A stretch of DNA of 64,000 bases. It comes from Rhizoclosmatium globosum. Its lineage: Eukaryota > Chytridiomycota > Chytridiomycetes > Chytridiales > Chytriomycetaceae. The DNA is taken from NCBI GenBank assembly GCA_002104985.1, contig MCGO01000008.1, positions 372,001-436,000 of the forward strand. The letters run 5' to 3'. Position numbers and translations under genes: made by a program. This document shows positions 55,807 to 64,000 of this stretch, piece by piece; position 1 is the first letter of the stretch, and each line of letters starts with the position of its first letter. A model generated the notes under the pieces. The model worked only from the letters and a program-made list of their open reading frames with translations. It was not told where the DNA came from and did no database searches.

Positions 55807-57339
55807 TTAAGTGGACAGATATTCTTAGTTTATTGGACTATATAAAAAGAAAAGACAGAGGCGAATGAATAAGAACGCGAAGAGAAGATCGAATCGATGT
55901 GTTTGGGATTGGTTTCAGAGGTGTCAAACCTCCTACTCACAGTAGACGCCACGTGAAGGCTCCAAACAAAGTCTACCAAAATAATAGGGGACAGAGGAGC
56001 TCATACAGATCAACAATAAACAGGTTGCGCACATCACACATCATATTTCATGCCGCGAGCCAGCAGCTTGAGATGCTACATAACATGGACTGGAGCAGAG
56101 AAGGCTAGAGATTTAAAGCACGACCCTGACCCGCGGGTCAGAGCGAGTTTGCCCTTTGACAGGCTGAGCGAGAGTATCCCGTTGGCCTAAGATATCTCAC
56201 TCACTCGTATTAATACGCGCCATCTGAAAGAAGGTGTGGCTTATAGTTTGGAGGCATGTGTGGGGCATCCAGAGAATGTGGGACAGCTTCGAGAGGAAGT
56301 CTCGGAAGACTCTTCTGTTATCGCTGCCCACCTCGATACCCCCTCCTCCCGGACTTCAGCGCAGGCCCCCATCCGTCATTGAAGGGCAAGGCTTTCGTCT
56401 CCTGCGTCCCGAGGGCGTTGGAGTCTTGTTCTTTCGAACGAGATACGTATCAGCAGAGGGCTTATCTTGGCCGAAGGTTCGAATAGACATGCTGGCACCC
56501 ATTTGCAGGAGACCCTGGTTGTGATCTGGTGGGGACTGGAAGCTCATTGTGGGACAGGGAAGCTCGTTGGTTTTTGACATGTTTTGAGAGACGGATGGCT
56601 CTGTTTTATAGCTGAATTTGGAGGGAGGGAAAGATTTTTTGCCTTTGTTTTGACCAACTGACAATTCTGCATCTCCACGCGCAATCTGATTGGCTGCCTT
56701 TTTTGCGCTTTTTGCTTTTTCTTTCCTTTTGGATATTATTGCATGGAGAGAAAGAGGGAAACTCAGGGATCAAAACTGTGTACTTAGGATGAACTACAGA
56801 TGACTAGGGGTTTGCATTTACTCAGTTTCATAATAATATACACACAATCTTTTTGACGCAAACGGCAGACGTAGAGTTTGGAGTCATATATTAGCAGACA
56901 TTAAGTCTGGGCTTCCTTCAAAGTCAATATCCGCTTCTTTCTCTTAAAACACCCTTATCATCCCTCCTGTTCATTGTTTAGACTGCACAAGCCAAAGCTG
57001 AAACGACACATCTACAACGTCCCGCTTTGTTTTCGAAGGCGTGAAGATCCTTCTATCAGTTTGAATTCAATGATTTTCTTTGAGTTGGGTATCTTTAAAA
57101 ATGAAATGAGACTTGTGGTGTGGATTCAATTCATGAAGGCTGATTGGAAGGGACTGCTTATCAACTCATTCGCGACAAGCAAACAATACATGAAGTACTC
57201 GGATCCATGGTCGCATTCAGATAATTCCACAAAGAATGATGTAATTTTTAGTGTTGAAAAGTGTAATACCATTTTATTTATTCTTCGAGCGAACCAAACT
57301 AAAATCAACAACACAAAAATAGCTGCTACTGCATTCTTC
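55807..57339. other. Long intergenic stretch, no gene supported
   Basis: This 1.5-kb region is the longest without a clear gene. The minus strand at 56356-56664 has an open stretch starting MSVGQNKGKKSFPPSK, containing PSADTYLVRKNKTPTPSGRR. It could be part of a small unrecognised gene. No intron pattern, family or RNA gene is evident. The region 56960-57340 overlaps the 3' end of the gene at 57340 on the other strand only in non-coding frames. Confidence 0.4.
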
Positions 57340-58463
57340 TTAGTCCTGAAGCCAACGCTACATAGAAAGTGTTGGTGGGGAAAGCTAGGAATACAAAGCT
57401 TACAGTCCACCCGCTTTCCATACTCCTCCTGTACTTCTTCCTTGTGCTTCATCCAGTCCAACTTAGCGGCTTCTGTCATAGCGTTGAAGATTTTGGGCTC
57501 AATAAATAAAGGAGCATCGCCTTTAAGCACTACGCATAACAGGGAGTTAAAGACAAAGCAAAATATACGCGTCGCTCACGTCCACGGATGTAAATAAGCT
57601 TTCCAAGGTTCTTAGGGTCCTTCGCAACGAATGCTGGTTTCGCTGGCTTTTGTTGAGTCTTTTGGCGTTTGTTAGAACCTCGACGAGGAGTACCACTCTC
57701 TATAAACAATCCCTTCCATTAAAGATAGTAGACAAAAGACTTAAACACTCAACGGCCCGAGTTGGAAGCGCCGCCATTGCCACTCGAAAACCAACAGGGA
57801 TAAGCCGACGTGTACTTCCGTTTGCCTGCAACGCTGGGTTCAAAGCGCCCAGTCTTGTTCGAAAATGCGTTGAGGTCCGATTTCCAAAGCTTACGACCGT
57901 TCAACGATAGATTTTCTTGATCTTCAGCACTGACGTCTGCAATCATTGGCGGATTCATCCCTGATATATAGAGCCAGATTATGAATCGTTGTAGGGAATA
58001 TCAAGTGATTCCGACTTTACCTTCGATACGAGAATAGTAGAATTTGTGTCTGTTGTTGGACTGAGGAACAAAAAAACCACCGTACTTTGCAGTGACAACG
58101 TCTGGACGCAAGTTACCTAATCGAGAAGGGATTTAGCAACAGTGGAAGGAGAAGTATCGATGCAATGTACCGTCTCCAACAAGCACCGGCGGCAAAAGAG
58201 GATTGGTTGTACTCGAATGATTATCAATAGTCGTTTCGACCGGCAAGGGCTCGGTGGGGTTCGGCGGGGTCACTTTACGATTTCTTGGCTTTGGTGGCTT
58301 GCCCAGGGAGGACCTATAAAGAAGAGACAATATGAGAAAGAGTTGTGATATGCGAAATGAAGGGAGGGAGGGATGCGCATGAATGCTGGTGGACAGTTTC
58401 AGGTGTTTCGTTTTCCTTAGTTGGAGTCTCTGTTTGGAGATGAGCAAAGGAAAAGACTCACAT
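57340..58463 (-). CDS. Unrecognised basic protein with split start codon
   Basis: A good donor (gtgagt) splits the start codon: AT at 58462-58463, a 148-nt intron, then G from 58313, giving MSSLGKPPKPRNRKVTPPNP. Further exons give NLRPDVVTAKYGGFFVPQSN, then PPMIADVSAEDQENLSLNGR, KLWKSDLNAFSNKTGRFEPS and KRKYTSAYPVGFR. SGTPRRGSNKRQKTQQKPAK and KDPKNLGKLIYIRG follow, then LLKGDAPLFIEPKIFNAMTE and EEVQEEYGKRRWLQD. All exons join in frame without indels. The YPVGFR motif is faintly reminiscent of the FYRN fold of chromatin proteins, but I would not assign it. The basic charge suggests a nuclear protein. Confidence 0.5.
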
Positions 58464-58843
58464 GTGTTGGAATAGTACAGTTTTTTGAGAGGATATTATT
58501 ATGAGTGACTGAGGGAATGGGAAAGAGAAAGCCAGTTCCAGTTCCTAAAACCAAAAACTTCAAGGCGGGGTTCATTCCCGCCGAGATTTCGGAAAGCGCC
58601 GATACAGGGGTGTATTGAGCGTGAATCCCGCTTCAAAGAGCGGTGACGTGACGATAGGTGCATCGGCAAAGATTGGTCGCTGATCGCTGATGTCCGTCAA
58701 ACTTCAAATCAATGTCAAGCTGAGAAATGTGTTACTTTCAATTTTATTCCACACTTGCCTATATATATGATTCAGCTTCTGATTTTGAGTTATATAACAT
58801 GATTGCAACAAAAAAACACAAACGAATGCATCTGAGATAGAGT
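58464..58843. other. Intergenic region, nothing recognised
   Basis: This 380-bp stretch holds promoter sequence for the gene at 57340-58463 and the 3' flank of the gene at 58844. A GC-rich patch at 58560-58690 has no recognisable feature. Confidence 0.35.
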
Positions 58844-60668
58844 TCATTGGAACCCAGCAAAGCCCTCCAACTCCATTTCAAGATCCATCACTTCTTCGAG
58901 TTCCTCTGAACCTCGGTGGTATGCAGGTGGCGGTAAGACTTCGAGAGCCCTATTTATGTCTTCCAACAAAATAGATCCAACAGTTCCAGAGAATAAGGGC
59001 GATCCTCCCATTCCTGACTCATCCATCTGCATAGGCGCAAAGCTGGGTGAATCTGAGATATGTGTCAGATATGTGTCGTAAGGAAGTTCTTCAGACGATG
59101 AAGTTCCTTGATGCTGGTGAGGTTGTTGTTGCCGAGGCGATGAGGTTGAGGGTTCTAGACTGAGTGATGCTAAGGGAGCGCTTAGAGGTGACATGATTCC
59201 CAAGTATGGAGGAAGTGGCTCATTTTCGGGTTGCTGGTTGTGTTGCCCAAGAACAGGAAGGTATTGGCTTGTGCCGGCTCCATTCCTTAGATGTTGTTTG
59301 TATGCATAATATTCGTGTTCTTGCTGTTTCAGTTGGGCATTATACTGCTGCTGGATCTGGACGAGTGTTTCTGGATCCACTTCTTCGTCCCAAAAAGATG
59401 GAAATGATAGTTGGCTTGAAGGAGAGGATCCGTTCTCGTGTTGCCATTGCCAGAGGTATTCTTGTTGAAGCTTCATATCATGAATGGCTTGCGAGTCCGC
59501 TTTAGTGTCGTAAGAAAAAGGGTAGTTCGGTGGTGGTATGGCTGCAAAGTCCGACGACGAGAAATATGATGGGGCCGAGGAGACATATTGCTGCTGAAGT
59601 GGCAGTGGAGGCAAAGTTGAAACGTTGGGTTGGTAGTAACAGGAGTAAGGGATAGGTTGTGCGGCATGCTCAAATTGATTGACAGCCCCCAACATCTCTA
59701 ATTTACAATCGCGGTCATCCAATTCCTTCTTCTCGTCATCAAACTGCTGTTCTTGACCATAGTACGCTTCATATTCGTACTCTTCTTTCTCCTTAGGGTG
59801 CTCAGACTCCATTTCATCCGATGAGTAAGCGCTGATGCTTGAGATTGAGGATTCAGACACCGCATCGACATCACGGTAGTCATTTTGAGACATTGTTGAA
59901 TAAATGTCGTCGTTGGCTTCTTCCTTCACAGTCTCGTTATCCATGACGTCATTGAATGAAGTGGTTGTTGAACTTGAATCTTCACTAAGGGTTCTGTTTG
60001 GAAATTCGAATGCACGACGACTTTCTGATACTTCTGATTTGATAGCTAATGAAGGGCTGGATGAACGAGAAAGTGGAAGTTCCGCAGCAGGAGAGGATGC
60101 TTTGCTTTTTAAGGAAGCCACCGAACGGCGCTTAGAGATCGAGCTGAGAGGCGATGAGTTGAATAGGGACTGAGCGATTGAGGAAACAGCCGTGATGAAG
60201 GGCTGCTTTGATTGCACGGATCGTTTTCGTGGAGAAGGAGCGAGTTCAGTGGTGGCTGGGCAGTCGCTACTGAGCACCGCCACATCGCGCACGGCAAGCA
60301 GCAGTTCAGTGAAGAGGGCGTGTGTAGCACCGACTGGAGCGTACTTTGCTTTTGCGGCGTGGAATCTGGAATTGGGAGAGTGAGTGAGTGAGTGGGATCA
60401 AAGAACAAGTAATTCAACCAACGCACCGGTCCTTCAAGGCGCCATCGACCCACACCGTCCACTTCGCCTGGGCCCTCGGCAACTCGGCGGCGGCCCGGGC
60501 GACAAGGGCCTCGATTGATTCGGGCGAGTGCGAGTGCGAGTGCGTTGAGGCAAAGGCATCGATGCCGTCGAGAAGCGATGCAAGCTGCTCGTCAAAGGCT
60601 CCACGCCCGTCGAAGCGCGTGCGGTGTGTCGCTGAGAGCTTTAGATTGTGTCTGGTTGTGCGTGTCAT
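58844..60668 (-). CDS. Unrecognised acidic, Ser/Gln/Tyr-rich protein
   Basis: Exon 1, from the ATG at 60668, encodes a small probably folded part (FDEQLASLLDGIDAFASTHS; IEALVARAAAELPRAQAKWT). An intron near 60365-60426 leads to KYAPVGATHALFTELLLAVR, so the first 110 residues look like a helical domain. The remaining 480 residues are disordered: basic Ser-rich (PRKRSVQSKQP; SISKRRSVASLKSK), acidic (SDEMESEHPKEKEEYEYEAY), then Gln/Tyr/Pro-rich (DPETLVQIQQQYNAQLKQQE). It ends in an acidic segment LEEVMDLEMELEGFAGFQ. This composition is common in transcription regulators, but I see no DNA-binding domain. The frame is intact over 1.4 kb. It is divergent from TMEM234. Confidence 0.6.
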
Positions 60669-60746
60669 TGGTGGGTTCCTTTGTTGGTTGGTGGTTGGTG
60701 GTTGGTGTGGTTGAGGGTTTTGCGTGGAACAAGTTTTGCCATCAAA

Positions 60747-61397
60747 TGTCTCTCATCGGTGCGCCTTCCACTCAATTTCAAATCAACATGTGCTCAATTC
60801 AAAAACATTCTTTCAAATCAATCAGAAAACGTCGGAGGTCTTCTTGCTGTCGCTGTATGCTGGGGCTTTACCAATCCATTCATCAAGTACGTCCCAACTC
60901 TCCATAACTTCATAACCCCTTCTGTTTCATCCCTGTAACCTCTCAAAATTCTACAGGCGAGGAAGTGATGGTGTCGAACTCGTTTCGAAAAAGCATGCAA
61001 AGGATCCCTGGTACATACGGACACTTCAGGAGCAGTGGTTCTTGTTGACTCGATGGTAGGTCCGACTGCCTTCCAAACCAAACCTGTTTCACGCTTACAC
61101 ATGATACTATTACAGTACATTCTACCACTTGCCATCAATTTGAGTGGGTCCGCTGTCTATTATTACACTCTCGGCAACTCCAACCTGTCCATGATTGTAC
61201 CCATTACCAACAGCCTCAATCTTGCCTTCACAATTCTCGCTGGTACTCTGTTGGGTGAAGAAATCGGATCTCGAAGTGAGTACACCTAGATTCATACTCG
61301 TAAGCCTAATCTAACCATCCTCTCTGATATGTGGATAGAAACCTTGTATGGTATGATTCTTGTATTTATTGGAATTCTTCTTATGCTCGGATCATAA
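60747..61397 (+). CDS. TMEM234: TMEM234 family membrane protein
   Basis: A 13-bp first exon (60747-60759, MSLI) joins across a 77-nt intron to ENVGGLLAVAVCWGFTNPFI. A second intron leads to KRGSDGVELVSKKHAKDPWY and EQWFLLTRW, then YILPLAINLSGSAVYYYTLG. NSNLSMIVPITNSLNLAFTI and LAGTLLGEEIGSR follow. The last exon is KTLYGMILVFIGILLMLGS. The four helices and the GE-IG motif match TMEM234, a small relative of drug/metabolite transporters. Cellular function is not established. The donor after LLTRW seems to lack one G. Confidence 0.82.
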
Positions 61398-61583
61398 TAA
61401 AGTTAACAGAAGAAAAATCTTTCAATGGAGAATGTACACCTATTCCACTATCATACCCAATGCCCTTTAACTTATACAAACCAGACCTTCCACGACCTCT
61501 CGAAGAAGAGTTCCATCTTTCGATCGCGTTTGATTGATGAATTCCATCTCCTGGTTAGTTGACTCTTCTTGTTTGACAGGAAC

Positions 61584-63511
61584 ATGTATCTGAACCCCTC
61601 ACAGGATGATGTAGCAAATACCGCAACCGTTCAAGCGCCAAAACATACTTCTAGAGACATTACAGACTTGAAAATGCGTAACAAGGTCTGCATCTGTTGA
61701 ACCCGCTCCTTTCAAGTCACTTATCTGTTTCCTCGACTAGATATTACTGGACAACCCAAACCAGCTTATCAAATTCCAAGTATGATTTCATATGCTAGAT
61801 TTGAGGCTTTGAAACAGGTTTTAATTCCATGTGAAATACGCAGGCATTCAAAAAGACTCAACAAACTGATGACGACGACAAAACGGATCGTCGATTGACG
61901 CGTACAAGAAACATAAACTCGTTACCGATTGGAGCATGGGCGAATTGGCTCGTGAAATGTGAGTCGATTCAACGTCGTTCATTCAAATAACACGATCTGC
62001 AGATAATTACTTTCAGTACTTCATCATGTTCTTTATACTCGCGGACTCTGTGTTTATTGGCGTAAAAACAGGTTTGGTCTCTGGGAACTATGGCCATTCC
62101 TAATTCACCAAACAAACCCAGAACTCCAGCCGTATGAATCTCAATATTGGGCATTATTTCAATTCATTACAATTCTGGACTACTTTTCCTGCATCGTTTT
62201 CATCACAGAAATTGTTCTCAAGCTCCTCGACAATTTCGAAGAATTCTGGAACGATGGCTGGAACGTAGCAGATCTTCTCGTAACACTTTTCTCGCTGATT
62301 CCTGAAATAACGGATATGGCTGGAGTAACTGGAACTGCTTTGATGGCGAATGGAATCAATCCACAGAGTTTTCGTGTCATTCGAGCCTTGAAAGTTGTGT
62401 TCCGAGTGGGAAACTTTCAAATCATGATCATCACGATTTTGGAGGCGTTTCATGTAATGGTTGCAAGACGCATTTATCATCCACTAACAGTTTTTGAAGT
62501 CGATGGCGTCTATCATGCTCGTTGTCTTGATTGTCTCATACGTCTATAGTATCGTCGGAGTCTATTTGTACAGAGACTATACAGTATCGACTGACCATGG
62601 TCTATTATACCAACTTTACTTTATGTGAGGTTATTATTAAATCCTTGGAAAGCCTTTAACGTCTTCTTTGAATAGGGATATTGGTCAATCTATGTTTACA
62701 CTGTTTCAGCTCTTAACTCTTGACCAGTGGGATACTGTCAATCGAGGTGAGCGGATTCAGCTCATCTGTTCCCTTGCTAATGTCTTTCAAAGACTTGATC
62801 AAGGAAACTGATTCAGTGTGGTCCAATTTGTACGTCATATCTTGGGTCTGTCTTGGTGCTTTTATATTCCGTAACATTTTTGTCGGAGTTATGGGTAAGC
62901 TTTGGTAGGAGTGAGATTCAATCAATAACCAACAACAACAGTGAACCATTTCGATAAGATCTCCAATACACTTCGTGAAGAAATTGAAGCTAGCAAGAAG
63001 GTCAAAACGTTTGAAAAGATGAAAAAGAGGCTGAAGCGAGAATTAGAAATGCAGGGGAAATTTGAAGGCTCCATGTATGTCCGGATTCCTCTTAGGCTTA
63101 AATATTAACCAAAAATCACGCAATCAGAGCTAATCTCAAAGCTGAAGCTTCAGAAAAAGAAGCCCCGATGAAAAAAAGGAAGTCGCAAGGCTCAATGTCT
63201 AAGAAAGACGGGGAAGCGGCAGTCAAAAGCACCGTTCAGAAGCTTCTTGTGACATCAAGTGGACTGTCAAAAGGTAAAACAATTAGCATTAACTTGAAGC
63301 TGATAAAGAAAACAAATACAAAACAGGATGGGACGAAACGGTGGGAGAGACTTTGGCAGCTCTCGAAGACGCGAATGTGGAAACAATGTGGCCTCGCGAC
63401 TCGCTTTTTGAGTATTTACAAGTGATGGAGTTGTTGCACGAGAATATGGCTGAATATGAAGAGTTACAGAAACTATGCACTGGTTGTTTGCTGGAGTTGC
63501 ATGATACGTGA
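61584..63511 (+). CDS. CATSPER2: CatSper2-like voltage-gated cation channel
   Basis: A single six-helix ion-channel domain: FIMFFILADSVFIGVKT (S1), FITILDYFSCIVFITEIVLK (S2), NVADLLVTLFSLIPEI (S3) and a charged S4 (FRVIRALKVVFRVGNFQIMI). S5 is LIVSYVYSIVGVYLYRDY. The pore is MFTLFQLLTLDQWDTV, the single-Asp filter (TLDxW) typical of CatSper. S6 is VCLGAFIFRNIFVGVMVNHF. A charged helix follows, then WDETVGETLAALEDANVE and MWPRDSLFEYLQVMELLHEN, which resemble the CatSper2 C-terminus. CatSper channels let Ca2+ into sperm flagella; here zoospore motility is the likely setting. Frames shift near 61890 and 62055, with introns throughout. The start is the ATG at 61584 after a splice-like AG and is tentative. 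Confidence 0.8.
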
Positions 63512-63641
63512 TGAACGCCGAACTCAAAATAAATTAATGATTTCAGAATTTAAAAATACGTTAGGCAGGGATGTATTTCGTCAGGGTACATCAATTGCAA
63601 TTGAGCAGAAACGAAGAAAAGAACAACACCACGACCATTCC

Positions 63642-64000
63642 CTACAATCCCAACAAAGATACCAACTCTTCCAGAGAGCCATCCCAACCCTTCTCTCCAA
63701 CTAACTTCCCAAGAGCAAACAGACCCCATCCAACAAGGACAGGAACTCCCCACTTCGAAACTTTTCCAACCACTTTCCCGACAAACGTTGGCTTCCACTT
63801 TTGCACCGCAGCACGGAACAAGCTTAAAACCCAAGGGTTACTTGCGACAGTTGGGTAAGCCAACGACTGAACCCCTTCAGACAAGAAATCATGACGCTTC
63901 CACAAGAGACTACGTTGGTGTGAGAAAGCAAGGAATCCTGCACGGCCATGATAATTGCCCATTCCAGATGCACCAACACCACCGAATGGAAGATCTCCTA
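63642..64000 (-). CDS. Aldehyde dehydrogenase, class 3 (fatty aldehyde type), C-terminal part
   Basis: The gene is cut off by the window edge. The visible part reads [20 protein letters not shown], then [20 protein letters not shown], the end of the catalytic domain of class 3 aldehyde dehydrogenases. A C-terminal hydrophobic anchor follows ([18 protein letters not shown]) and the protein ends ELVSLLGL. The anchor suggests a membrane-bound fatty aldehyde dehydrogenase (ALDH3A2-like) of the ER or peroxisome. Confidence 0.85.
   Translation of the reverse strand, partial: GDLPFGGVGASGMGNYHGRAGFLAFSHQRSLLWKRHDFLSEGVQSLAYPTVASNPWVLSLFRAAVQKWKPTFVGKVVGKVSKWGVPVLVGWGLFALGKLVGEKGWDGSLEELVSLLGL

Noticed and set aside
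56356..56664. Minus-strand open frame starting MSVGQNKGKK as a gene
   Set aside because: No family, no intron signals and no clear ending; kept only as a note in the intergenic entry.

Overview
The window is nuclear DNA from a zoosporic (flagellated) fungus, most likely a chytrid. Genes lie on both strands, 50-600 bp apart, and are cut by many short GT-AG introns (about 40-150 nt, acceptors mostly YAG). Fungal-type genes (PAT1, a Whi5/Nrm1-type GTB motif, an FSH1 hydrolase, RHEB with a CAAX box) sit among genes found only in ciliated lineages: ARL13, CEP78, a kinesin-2 of the KIF3B/FLA8 type and a CatSper2-like channel. That mix is what a fungus with a motile zoospore should have. The species is inference.

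Layout. 0.3-9.5 kb: ARL13 (-) divergent from PAT1 (+), then CEP78 (+). 9.5-21 kb: a Whi5-like regulator, an MIT-domain protein, a DEDDh-exonuclease/TatD fusion with a decayed duplicate beside it, a DUF885 metallopeptidase, a coiled-coil protein and a second DEDDh exonuclease. 21-33.3 kb: F-box/LRR protein, RWD-GTPase fusion abutting an FSH1 hydrolase, SUMO protease, small secreted protein, kinesin-2, RHEB, a Crinkler-like NTPase and ribosomal protein eL33. 34-36 kb: unrecognised coiled-coil gene. 36.5-45.1 kb: membrane sensors, namely one dCache-HAMP protein (+) and two tandem dCache-HAMP-TPR-vWA proteins (-), with a relic showing that a convergent gene pair was duplicated as a unit. 45.2-48.5 kb: a tRNA-like sequence and an intact nine-exon Fanzor, a eukaryotic TnpB-type RNA-guided nuclease homologue. 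48.9-64 kb: IQ-CH-DH protein, cyclic-nucleotide-gated channel, two unrecognised genes, TMEM234, a CatSper2-like channel and the C-terminal end of a membrane-anchored aldehyde dehydrogenase.

The best candidates for something new are the Fanzor locus and the dCache-TPR-vWA receptor cluster. A shared element of about 40 bp (36.5 and 48.6 kb) flanks both.

Many conserved genes are broken by single-base shifts inside otherwise perfect protein families (PAT1, kinesin, TatD, DUF885, GTPase, vWA and others). They look like assembly indels rather than pseudogenes, so gene spans below are given across such breaks. By contrast, the nine Fanzor exons join in one open frame.
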